Shown: positions 56,309-64,000 of the stretch, in pieces
Layout: each line of letters opens with the position of its first letter
Numbering within the stretch: position 1 is the stretch's first letter
DNA from: Cellvibrio sp. KY-YJ-3
Lineage (GTDB): Bacteria; Pseudomonadota; Gammaproteobacteria; Pseudomonadales; Cellvibrionaceae
Assembly: GCF_008806955.1 (NCBI RefSeq)
Contig: NZ_CP031727.1
Location: 496,001-560,000, forward strand
Reading direction: 5' to 3'
DNA length: 64,000 nucleotides
The notes under the pieces: model-generated
Told to the model about the DNA's origin: nothing
Databases searched by the model: none
Seen by the model: the letters and a program-made list of their open reading frames with translations, nothing else
Position numbers and translations under genes: made by a program

Positions 56309-57523
56309 TTACTTGTGTGCAAAACGTTTGCGAATCAAGAACAGGAAACCAAACGCAAAGATCAGGAACAGCGGGAACAGTGCGAGGTTTTGCAATGTCG
56401 CTTGGCCTGCAGTCAACTCTACCGCTTCCGCCGGAACACCACTGGCAATCGCTTCGGCTTTTGCATCATCCAACCAACCGCCAATTACCGGATTCCACAT
56501 ACTCATGGAGAACATACCGGCACCACCTAACAGGGACATCCCCAGCGCACCCGTTTTCGGCTGGTATTCACTGATAAACCCGATCATCGTCGGCCAGAAG
56601 TAGGTAACACCCAATGCAAACACCATCGCTGCAATGTAAATCATGCCGCCGGATGCATTGCTCAACAGGAAGATACCAATGGTGGTCACCACGGCAGACA
56701 TCAACAACACACCCACCGGGTTAAGAGCCTCTACAATCGGGCCAGCAAAGAAGCGGCCCAATGCCATCAGACCAGTTACCAAGGCCAATACCAACATGGG
56801 GTGAGCACCTGACGCACCAAAAATACGGTCAACCCATTGCTGGGTGCCAAATTCAGACGCGGCGGTCACAGTCATGCAGAAGAACATGAAAATAAACAGC
56901 GGCGAGAACAACGCTTTGATATTGGTTTTGGTAGAAGTCTCGGAATTCGCCATGGTTGGGAATGGCTGACCGAAGATCATTACGCCATAAATAATGGTAG
57001 GAATGATCATGATCGCAATTTGCCACTGCCAATCCAGACCCAACTTGGTCATCAGGCTTGACACCAAAGCACCGATCACAATGCCACCGGGGAACCAAAC
57101 ATGGAACTTGTTGAGCATGGCAGTTTTGCGAGTGTGGTAGATATCGGCGATCAAGGGGTTACAGGCGGCTTCAACCGAACCGTTAGCAAAGCCGATGAAA
57201 AAGCTCGATAACAACAGAGTGACAAAACCATTGGCGGTAATTGTCAAAATCAAACCAATCAAGTGGCAGGCAAAAGCCAGATACATCAAGGTGCGTGCAC
57301 CGACATGGTTATAAATCAAACCACCAAACATCATCGCCACCGGAAAACCGAGGAAGGCCATGCCGTTAATCCACCCCAACTGGGTGTTGCTGAAGTTAAA
57401 GTCTGCACTCAGTTGCGTGAGGATACCGGCGCGAATCGCAAAGGTCATTGCGGTCACAATCAGTGCGACGCAGCAGGCGGTAAATAGTCGCTGCGGATTA
57501 ATAGTTGCTGAGGAGCTGGTCAT
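56309..57523 (-). CDS. MFS sugar transporter
   Basis: A 404-residue carrier with 12 predicted membrane segments and the MFS motif GGLIYNHVGARTLMYLA between segments 2 and 3. It resembles the FucP-type sugar-proton symporters in its acidic/aromatic first helices, but the match is not strong enough to name a substrate. It is the last of three co-oriented genes with a dehydrogenase and an isomerase, so it should import or export their sugar substrate. A hairpin separates it from the dehydrogenase gene. Confidence 0.85.
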   Translation of the reverse strand: MTSSSATINPQRLFTACCVALIVTAMTFAIRAGILTQLSADFNFSNTQLGWINGMAFLGFPVAMMFGGLIYNHVGARTLMYLAFACHLIGLILTITANGFVTLLLSSFFIGFANGSVEAACNPLIADIYHTRKTAMLNKFHVWFPGGIVIGALVSSLMTKLGLDWQWQIAIMIIPTIIYGVMIFGQPFPTMANSETSTKTNIKALFSPLFIFMFFCMTVTAASEFGTQQWVDRIFGASGAHPMLVLALVTGLMALGRFFAGPIVEALNPVGVLLMSAVVTTIGIFLLSNASGGMIYIAAMVFALGVTYFWPTMIGFISEYQPKTGALGMSLLGGAGMFSMSMWNPVIGGWLDDAKAEAIASGVPAEAVELTAGQATLQNLALFPLFLIFAFGFLFLIRKRFAHK

Positions 57524-57605
57524 AGGATTTATACCTTTTTATAGGGTTTTATTGTTACTTGGTTTGTTATTGATTGTTGTTGTGAGTTGTTGTTTGACAA
57601 AACCA

Positions 57606-57632
57606 AACTGCCGGGCACAAAACCCGGCAGTT
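57606..57632 (-). terminator. Hairpin between the dehydrogenase and MFS genes
   Basis: AACTGCCGGG / CCCGGCAGTT arms with a 7-base loop, downstream of the dehydrogenase stop and upstream of the MFS start. It may attenuate or end the first transcript. Confidence 0.7.
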
Positions 57633-57639
57633 ATTGACA

Positions 57640-58785
57640 CTACACCAGTGGCGTCCAAACGCCATCCTGCTGCGATGAGGTTAGCACAGCCTGAATGAAG
57701 CGCATGCCCTCCACACCTGTGTCTATATCCGGCACCCAATTTTGTAAAAAGTGCGTCTCACCCTGCTGACGCGCAATCAAAATATCGGCGATATCTTTAT
57801 AGAGATTGGCAAAACCCTCCAGATAACCCTCCGGGTGACCACCCGGTGTACGCATACCCCGCGCTGCAATATCGCTACCTATATCACCGCGACGGGTAAT
57901 ACGTTGACGCGGTTTATTCAACTCGCAGAACCACAGCTCGTTAGGATTTTCCTGCGCCCACTCAATGCCGGCTTTTTCGCCATACACACGAATACGCAAA
58001 CCATTTTCACACCCGGGTGCAACCTGGCTTGACCAGAGCATCCCTTTGGCGCCGCCATCAAAACGCAGCAGAGCATGTACGTTGTCATCTACCGGGCGAC
58101 CATCAACAAAACTGGTCAAATCCGCACTGACGGTTTTCACTTTTTGCTGGGTAATAAATTGCGCAAGCTGGAAGGCGTGAGTGCCGATATCGCCCAAACA
58201 ACCTGCCAACCCAGAGCGCGCGGGATCAGTGCGCCATGAAGCTTGTTTGTTGTCGTCTGCCGCCGCTTCGGTCAGCCACTCTTGTGGATACTCCACTTGT
58301 ACAACACGCAGCTTGCCGAGTTTACCCTGCTCGATAATTTCACGGGCATAACGCACCAAGGGATAAGCACTGTAGTTGTGGGTAAGCGCAAAAAAGCAGC
58401 CGCTTTTTTTCACGATCTGCTCCAACTCCAGCGCTTCTTCCAAAGTGCGGGTCACCGGTTTATCGCAGATCACATCCACACCGGCTTCCAAACAGGCTTT
58501 GGCAACCGGAAAGTGCATATGGTTAGGCGTTACGATAACCACCGCCTGAATACCATCGGCGCGGGTTTTCTCTACCCGCAGCATTTCTTCATAGGAGGTG
58601 TAAGCGCGATCGGCAGCGATATGTAAATCAGCTGCCGAAGCCTGGGCATTTTCGGGATTAGAGGACAGTGCGCCAGCAACCAGTTCAAACCGATCATCCA
58701 TACGCGCCGCAATACGATGCACCGCACCGATGAATGCACCGCGACCACCACCGACCATTGCATAACGAATTCTTGGAGTTGTCAT
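57640..58785 (-). CDS. Gfo/Idh/MocA-family NAD(P)-dependent oxidoreductase
   Basis: The N-terminal Rossmann fold carries YAMVGGGRGAFIG, with AVVIVTPNHMHFPVAKACLEAG and the family lysine in VICDKPVTRTLEEA. The second domain includes GDIGTHAFQLAQFI, in which the catalytic Asp and His lie. At 381 residues it is typical for the family. No signal peptide, so cytoplasmic. It lies 18 bases after the isomerase-like gene; the pair suggests oxidation at a ring carbon followed by isomerisation, but the sugar is unknown. Confidence 0.88.
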   Translation of the reverse strand: MTTPRIRYAMVGGGRGAFIGAVHRIAARMDDRFELVAGALSSNPENAQASAADLHIAADRAYTSYEEMLRVEKTRADGIQAVVIVTPNHMHFPVAKACLEAGVDVICDKPVTRTLEEALELEQIVKKSGCFFALTHNYSAYPLVRYAREIIEQGKLGKLRVVQVEYPQEWLTEAAADDNKQASWRTDPARSGLAGCLGDIGTHAFQLAQFITQQKVKTVSADLTSFVDGRPVDDNVHALLRFDGGAKGMLWSSQVAPGCENGLRIRVYGEKAGIEWAQENPNELWFCELNKPRQRITRRGDIGSDIAARGMRTPGGHPEGYLEGFANLYKDIADILIARQQGETHFLQNWVPDIDTGVEGMRFIQAVLTSSQQDGVWTPLV

Positions 58786-58803
58786 TGTTGAATTCCTAAA
58801 TTT

Positions 58804-59856
58804 TTACAGACCGAGAATTTTGCGATTTTTGGCTTCGTCGATGCCGCTCTTGGCAAAATCGTCAAACGCGCGCTCAGTGACTTTAATGATGTGCTGCTGG
58901 ATAAATTTAGCGCCCTCTTCCGCACCCACTTCCGGGTGTTTCAGTGCACATTCCCATTCCAGCACAGCCCAGCCCTCGTAATCATAAGCGGCGAACTTGG
59001 AGAAGATTTGTTTGAAATCTACCTGACCATCGCCCAATGAACGGAAGCGACCGGCGCGATCCACCCAGCTTTCATAACCGCCATATACACCCTGTTGGGC
59101 GCTGGGGTTAAATTCCGCATCTTTTACATGGAACATTTTGATGCGCGCGTGATAGCGGTCGATAAACGCGAGGTAATCGAGCTGTTGCAATACAAAGTGC
59201 GATGGGTCGAACAAAATATTCGCGCGCGGGTGATTGTTTACCGCTGCAAGGAAGCGCTCGAAGGTAGCGCCATCGTGCAGGTCTTCGCCCGGGTGGATTT
59301 CGTAACACACATCCACACCCGCTTTATCAAAGGCATCCAGAATGGGCATCCAGCGTTTAGCCAATTCAGCAAAACCCTGCTCCACCAAACCAGCAGGACG
59401 CTGTGGCCAAGGGTACAAATAGGGCCAGAGCAGCGCACCGGAGAAGGTCGCATGAGCGGTTAAACCGAGGTTTTTACTTGCCTGTGCCGCCAACATCAAT
59501 TGCTCAACCGCCCAAGCCTGTCGCGCAACGGGGTTGCCACGCACCGACTCTGGCGCAAAGCCATCAAACATTTCATCGTAAGCCGGGTGCACCGCCACTA
59601 ACTGACCTTGTAAATGGGTGGACAATTCAGTCGCCACCAAGCCGTGTTTAGCCAGTGTCGCTTGAAACTCAGCGCAATATTCTGTGCTGGTTGCCGCTTT
59701 TTCCAAGTCAAAAACGCGCGCGTCCCACGTGGGAATTTGCACACCTTTGAAACCTAAGCTCGCCACCCAACCCGCGATGCTATCGAGGCTGTTAAACGGA
59801 GCGGTATCACCTAAAAATTGTGCGAGAAAAATCGCGGGGCCTTTCAGCGTTTTCAT
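58804..59856 (-). CDS. Sugar phosphate isomerase/epimerase family TIM-barrel protein
   Basis: A xylose-isomerase-like TIM barrel of 350 residues. Motifs supplying metal ligands include DVCYEIHPGEDLHDG, ANILFDPSHFVLQQLD, KMFHVKDAEF and GWAVLEWECALKHPEVG. I place the start at ATG 59856 (MKTLKGPAIFLAQFL) because it follows GGAGA at good spacing; the frame from 59907 adds an Arg-rich stretch. First gene of the three-gene unit with the dehydrogenase and MFS transporter. Confidence 0.87.
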   Translation of the reverse strand: MKTLKGPAIFLAQFLGDTAPFNSLDSIAGWVASLGFKGVQIPTWDARVFDLEKAATSTEYCAEFQATLAKHGLVATELSTHLQGQLVAVHPAYDEMFDGFAPESVRGNPVARQAWAVEQLMLAAQASKNLGLTAHATFSGALLWPYLYPWPQRPAGLVEQGFAELAKRWMPILDAFDKAGVDVCYEIHPGEDLHDGATFERFLAAVNNHPRANILFDPSHFVLQQLDYLAFIDRYHARIKMFHVKDAEFNPSAQQGVYGGYESWVDRAGRFRSLGDGQVDFKQIFSKFAAYDYEGWAVLEWECALKHPEVGAEEGAKFIQQHIIKVTERAFDDFAKSGIDEAKNRKILGL

Positions 59857-60078
59857 GGGGGAATCTCCAACAGAACAGGGGCGTAAACCAAGGCGGCGCT
59901 GTCGCAACGAGCCGCTTCATTATTTAAATTGCCGGTACATATATGCAAGATGACTTAAAGTAATCATAACAATAAGCCATACGGAGGCAAGACTTTATTC
60001 CAAGTCGCCAAAACGCGCGACAGAGCAAACAGTTATTTACACTTCCGGCAACGCCTGGAGGCGCCAGCCGGGCATAAC

Positions 60079-62004
60079 TCACGCACCAGCGGCGGCTTCG
60101 ATTAATAAGGAAAAAGAAACACCGGCCAACGCCCCAAACGCAGGGTGGGATTTAAGGCGCGAACGGCTAGTCGCCGGACTGGGCAGTCCACATAAAAACC
60201 GCGCCAATTGTCGCGGCTGCTGCAGTGCTACATGCGCCTCACGCTTCACACCTGCAACCAGCGTTTGCTGCGCGGGGGTGAGCGGTAATACAGGAGGCAA
60301 AGACATAAGCGCTGGCTGCGTATGGCGACAGTGATTGCAGATACCACAGGGCGGCGCGCCCTCTTCACCAAAATAGTACATTAGCTGCTGGCTCAAACAG
60401 GCGGGATTATTGGCAAACGCAAGCACCGCATGAATGCGCTGAATATCCCGCGCCTCCCGCTCGGCAAATAATTGTTCCAGGTAATGATGGAGTTCGGCCA
60501 GCTGATCGACGTTATGCATGGTTTTATTATTTTTATAGCCCTGACGCAAATTGGCGACGGTTAATTCAATCCACCCCTGCTCTGCCAAATAATCCAGCGC
60601 GTTACTGATACGCTCTTTGGATTCCTGCAATTGTTCCGGTACCGTCAACATATCCAGCGACAACCATTTTCTGCCCATACGCCCGGCAGCAAATAAACGC
60701 TGTAAAAAACCAGCGCGGTCAGCATCAAACTGCGCAAGGATAAATGTATGGTCCCGCAAAAAATGTATTTTGTATTCGGTATAAAACGGACTCTGGGCAC
60801 TGATCACACCGCGCAGCTCTAAATAAGTGAGCGCGGTATTCAATACCAGCGGACGTAAATCAAACTGATTGGATAATTCATAAGTCGATATATCAAATAC
60901 ATCGTCAAAAGTGAGCAAGTGCTGCACCAATGCCCGCAAACTTTCTGCTGTGGGCGTATCGCCATAGGTAAAATTTTCCAATACGCGAATATCATCCGCC
61001 ACCGCAAACATTTCACATAATGAAGGCTCGCCATCGCGCCCGGCGCGCCCAATTTCCTGCACGTAGTTTTCAATCGATTTGGGCAAATTAAAATGGTACA
61101 CCGCGCGAATATTACTTTTGTCTATGCCCATACCAAAGGCGATAGTAGCGACAACTATCGGCACCTCGCCGCGCATAAATTGATTTTGCACCTGTTCGCG
61201 CTCGTCATCCGGCAACCCGGCGTGATAATGCACCGCTATTAAACCCGCGGCATTAATTGCCGCCGCCACTTCCTCTGCGGTCTTTTGCAAAGTCACATAC
61301 ACAATGGTGGCAGCGTTGCGCGGATGTTTTTGCAAGCACGACAGAAGTAAATCGATGCGCGCCTCAGCCCCACAAGGTGTGACACGCAATTGTAAATTCG
61401 GGCGCGCAAAACTGGTTTGAATATGGTCCGCCTGGGCGATAGCAAATTGTTTGCAAATATCGGCGGCCACTGCCGGTGTGGCTGTTGCCGTTAAAGCCAA
61501 TACACGCTCAGCGCGCAACGTTTTGGCAAGATCAGCCAGAGTTAAATAATCCGGGCGGAAATTATGCCCCCACTCAGAAATACAATGCGCTTCATCTATC
61601 GCCAACAAACTGATTTTGCAGCGCGCAAGCCGCTGCACAAAACGCTCGTTCTTTAAACGCTCGGGCGAGACATACAATAATTTTATCTGCTGCTGATAAA
61701 TGCCATCGTAGATGGCCTGCACCTCATCTTTGGACAGAGAAGAATCCAAACGCGCGGCCGCAATACCCAGCGCCTGCAATGCATCTACTTGATCTTTCAT
61801 CAACGCGATAAGCGGCGAGACAACCAGCGTTAAGCCGTCGAGCATTAATGCAGGCAATTGATAGCAGAGACTCTTACCTCCGCCTGTCGGGAATACTGCA
61901 AGTGCAGATCGCCCCGCGAGTAGCGCGCTAATCACTTGCTGTTGACCGGGACGAAAGGAGTTAAGTTTAAACGACTGTTCCAGAACAGTATGAGACGATG
62001 ACAT
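60079..62004 (-). CDS. recQ: RecQ-family ATP-dependent DNA helicase
   Basis: 3'-5' DNA helicase of 641 residues. Motif 0 LNSFRPGQQQVI, motif I FPTGGGKSLCYQLPAL, motif II IDEAHCISEWGHNFRP, motif III LTATATP, and motif VI QEIGRAGRDG are all intact. The zinc-binding cysteines follow (CLSQQLMYYFGEEGAPPC and the following GICNHC). No HRDC domain is obvious after them; the C-terminal part ends in a region unlike the canonical E. coli form, suggesting the shorter RecQ-like subgroup. Gene is monocistronic and divergent from nothing nearby. Confidence 0.93.
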   Translation of the reverse strand: MSSSHTVLEQSFKLNSFRPGQQQVISALLAGRSALAVFPTGGGKSLCYQLPALMLDGLTLVVSPLIALMKDQVDALQALGIAAARLDSSLSKDEVQAIYDGIYQQQIKLLYVSPERLKNERFVQRLARCKISLLAIDEAHCISEWGHNFRPDYLTLADLAKTLRAERVLALTATATPAVAADICKQFAIAQADHIQTSFARPNLQLRVTPCGAEARIDLLLSCLQKHPRNAATIVYVTLQKTAEEVAAAINAAGLIAVHYHAGLPDDEREQVQNQFMRGEVPIVVATIAFGMGIDKSNIRAVYHFNLPKSIENYVQEIGRAGRDGEPSLCEMFAVADDIRVLENFTYGDTPTAESLRALVQHLLTFDDVFDISTYELSNQFDLRPLVLNTALTYLELRGVISAQSPFYTEYKIHFLRDHTFILAQFDADRAGFLQRLFAAGRMGRKWLSLDMLTVPEQLQESKERISNALDYLAEQGWIELTVANLRQGYKNNKTMHNVDQLAELHHYLEQLFAEREARDIQRIHAVLAFANNPACLSQQLMYYFGEEGAPPCGICNHCRHTQPALMSLPPVLPLTPAQQTLVAGVKREAHVALQQPRQLARFLCGLPSPATSRSRLKSHPAFGALAGVSFSLLIEAAAGA

Positions 62005-62055
62005 AAAAAGACATTCCGTAATGTTGTAGTTCTTCCATGAACCTAAAGCGGCACA

Positions 62056-62664
62056 CTAAATCGGCGACTTAAAACGTCGCCAACCGAGTATAAACAGGCT
62101 ACTCAACAACAATGCCCATAGACTTGGCTCCGGTACATTATTTATTGGCGTAAAGCTGACCTTGGTTGAGCCATAACCCTCAAAATAATTCACAGGCTCA
62201 AGCAAACTGAATACCACTGAGTTTTCCCACACATCGACTGCTGACTTGAGCGTATGCAAATGATCATCAGGTTTAAAACTGGCTTCCATCCATAAATCAA
62301 ATAAAAAACTGTGGCCTAACTGATTTTTAAACGAACCACGCAGCGCTATGCCGGTATACATATCCGCTACGGATTCTACATCGAGATAATTTTGGGTATC
62401 CAGGTCAAACAAATAGGTTTCACCCGTGCGGTAATTATTGAATTGGCCACCCGCAATCGCACCGTTATAGCGGCCGCGCTCCGGGAGTGCATTGGAGTCA
62501 GCAACTGACTCATCAATAAAAAAACTAATGCTGCCACCAGGCTCCGGTTCACCGGTATCCCAATCGTAAAAAGTGAGGTTATCTATATCCAAACGTACCA
62601 AGCCAGCCATGGCAGAAGGTGCAGCCAGCGCAACTATCAAACCCACTATTGTTATGAATCGCAT
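62056..62664 (-). CDS. PEP-CTERM sorting-domain protein, secreted
   Basis: From ATG 62664 (MRFITIVGLIVALAAPSAMAG) the protein is 202 residues with a clear Sec signal peptide. Its end, VPEPSLWALLLSSLFILGWRRFK, is a canonical PEP-CTERM tripartite signal: VPEP motif, hydrophobic helix, basic tail. Such proteins are recognised by an exosortase, which must be encoded elsewhere. The middle part is beta-rich and of unknown function. The start is chosen because of the GGGAG site 6-7 bases upstream; a longer frame reaches 62700. Confidence 0.85.
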   Translation of the reverse strand: MRFITIVGLIVALAAPSAMAGLVRLDIDNLTFYDWDTGEPEPGGSISFFIDESVADSNALPERGRYNGAIAGGQFNNYRTGETYLFDLDTQNYLDVESVADMYTGIALRGSFKNQLGHSFLFDLWMEASFKPDDHLHTLKSAVDVWENSVVFSLLEPVNYFEGYGSTKVSFTPINNVPEPSLWALLLSSLFILGWRRFKSPI

Positions 62665-62972
62665 AAACGTCTCCCAAAATCCCTCGATAACGAACCTCAA
62701 CCAACGGCAAGATCAGAACTGCCGCGCGCTGCAGCAACCAACTTCTTTTAGCCGATGCAACGCGCTTGCCCAATGGCTCTTCATATTAACTGGAACCTTT
62801 GCCGATAACAGTGAACTTTTTTACAAGAACTGATTTTAGGTGTCGCCATGAGACCAGCGGTTAACAAAACCACTCAAAACTGAACCGACCGTTATAAAAA
62901 AATATTTTTAAAAGATACTTTTTGCATAACTAGCCGGTTAAGCAGTAGCACCCCACTGAAAGCACAGGCTGA
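62665..62972. other. Intergenic region
   Basis: A 308-base gap with no gene seen. It must hold the promoter of the PEP-CTERM gene and the end of the OmpA-family transcript; the AT-rich stretch near 62895-62925 is not a clear terminator. Confidence 0.4.
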
Positions 62973-64000
62973 TCAGCGCAAGCGTTTAACCAATTCAACG
63001 CGGCGATTTTTTTGCTTCCCCGCATCACTGGTATTGCTACTGGCGGGCGCATAAGGGCCAACACCCTGTGCCTGCAGGCGCGCGGCCGCGACTTGATAAT
63101 CTTTTACCAGCCTGGCAACCACCTCATTAGCGCGCTGCCCGGAGAGTGTGACATTGGCGGCACCATCGCCCGTGTCATCGGTATGGCCAACGACGTAGAG
63201 CAGCAAATCCGGATTGCGCTTTAACAGTTCTGCAATCGCATCCAGAGTGGGCTTGGATTCCGTTTTAATATCTGCCTTGCCGGTATCAAAATAAATACCA
63301 TAAATCAGCGCTTTACCTTCAGCATCAAGCTGTTGCTTCAAACTATCGGCATTTACATTCACTAAACCTGTTTCTACCGCTTTTTCTTGCACAATCACTT
63401 GCTGTACACCCACTTGTGATTCATAAGCTCCAATAAATAAAGCGATATACACATTGCCGGTCGGCAAGGATTTTTTAGCCAATAAGTAATAGGAGTTGCG
63501 ATACCAATTATAAACACTCCCAGAGATGGCTAATGCCTCACCCAGCTGACTACTTTGTTTTTCGTTGCCGCACTGCGTTAATTCGCACTGCGAAATAAAC
63601 GCAAAACCAGCGCTGTTTAAGGCATTTTTATAATTTTCATAGACCTTTAAGGTCGAAACATTTTCGATAGTGTAAGTGTGACGGGTTAAATCGCCGGTTA
63701 ATTGCAGTGGCGTTTTTTCTGTTGCATTGATTGCATAAGGAATTGTTACAACTTCCGTATCCACTTTTTTATGTTGTGAAATTTTTGCGCCGGGATAGCG
63801 CGGCAACATCTCATTATCTTTCGCCTTTTCATCTGCCGACAAAGGCTCGGTACTGGTTGGCGCTGCCGCCTGCCCGGCGTAAGCAGCGTCTACTTTTACC
63901 AAACCTGTTTCCAGTGGCTCGGTCTCAAGTATCACCTGCTGCACACTGACCATATCTTCATAAGCGCCAAAAAACCAAGCAGCTATAACTTTGCCTTTCG
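62973..64000 (-). CDS. DUF4892-OmpA family protein (5'-truncated by window edge)
   Basis: The frame stays open to base 64000, so the N-terminus is missing. The C-terminal domain (LIYGIYFDTGKADIKTESKP ... NRRVELVKRL) is an OmpA-type peptidoglycan-binding domain. Upstream is a DUF4892-like domain (LPRYPGAKISQHKKVDTEVV, ENYKNALNSAGFAFISQCEL). Two copies of a short segment (GAYESQVGVQQVIVQEKAVE and GAYEDMVSVQQVILETEPLE) show that this domain is duplicated in tandem, with the first copy running off the window. It is probably an envelope protein attached to peptidoglycan. Confidence 0.85.
   Translation of the reverse strand, partial: KGKVIAAWFFGAYEDMVSVQQVILETEPLETGLVKVDAAYAGQAAAPTSTEPLSADEKAKDNEMLPRYPGAKISQHKKVDTEVVTIPYAINATEKTPLQLTGDLTRHTYTIENVSTLKVYENYKNALNSAGFAFISQCELTQCGNEKQSSQLGEALAISGSVYNWYRNSYYLLAKKSLPTGNVYIALFIGAYESQVGVQQVIVQEKAVETGLVNVNADSLKQQLDAEGKALIYGIYFDTGKADIKTESKPTLDAIAELLKRNPDLLLYVVGHTDDTGDGAANVTLSGQRANEVVARLVKDYQVAAARLQAQGVGPYAPASSNTSDAGKQKNRRVELVKRLR

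Overview
The window comes from a Cellvibrio-like gammaproteobacterium. The evidence is a complete general (type II) secretion operon in the order gspCDEFGHIJKLMN, an xseB-ispA-dxs operon, a galactomannan-utilisation locus (GH27, GH5_7, AGE epimerase, GH130, Na+ symporter, LacI regulator), and a secreted GH5 mannanase with a serine linker and CBM10 modules. This is the gene content expected of a plant-cell-wall degrader such as Cellvibrio. The assignment rests on gene content and protein motifs only; no search was run.

Layout. 1-4738: end of a NarK/NasA-type nitrate transporter, a PP2C-phosphatase/Ser-Thr-kinase fusion, and a response-regulator receiver fused to a membrane-anchored extracytoplasmic domain. 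4882-7134: a PhoD-like metallophosphatase and an unknown partner gene. 7490-12476: a visibly AT-richer cassette with a Sec-exported RHS/YD-repeat protein whose C-terminal tip carries an HEVLH zincin motif, overlapped by a small lipoprotein gene (candidate toxin and immunity pair). 12626-21097: mannan locus. 21241-22376: two orphan envelope proteins. 22582-23736: a second AGE-family epimerase. 24145-33414: nine tightly packed genes encoding an ExbB/ExbD/ExbD/AgmX-like proton-driven energy transducer with TPR lipoproteins. 33734-46699: apbE and the type II secretion operon. 47177-50285: xseB, ispA, dxs. 50362-54250: cheV, a LysR regulator, and the glutathione-dependent formaldehyde pathway (class III alcohol dehydrogenase and S-formylglutathione hydrolase). 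54639-55865: CBM10 mannanase. 56309-59856: MFS transporter, Gfo/Idh/MocA dehydrogenase and TIM-barrel sugar isomerase. 60079-64000: RecQ helicase, a PEP-CTERM protein, and the end of a DUF4892-OmpA protein.

How the parts work together. Mannanase with CBM10 modules (probably exported through the type II system encoded here) would cut mannan outside the cell. The lipoprotein mannanase and the alpha-galactosidase would trim oligosaccharides at the envelope. The symporter would import mannobiose, the epimerase would turn it into mannosyl-glucose, and the GH130 phosphorylase would release mannose-1-phosphate and glucose. Six near-identical palindromes of the form GTAA-Y-CG-N-TTAC lie in front of the GH130 operon, between the symporter and the LacI gene, in front of the second epimerase (two copies) and in front of the CBM10 mannanase (two copies). 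They define a putative LacI-type regulon that ties loci up to 37 kb apart.

Most noteworthy for follow-up: the RHS-zincin/lipoprotein pair, the GTAA-Y-CG-N-TTAC regulon, the nine-gene ExbBD/AgmX/TPR machine, the receiver-transmembrane-OmpA-like fusion, and an intrinsic-terminator-like hairpin in the leader of the second epimerase.
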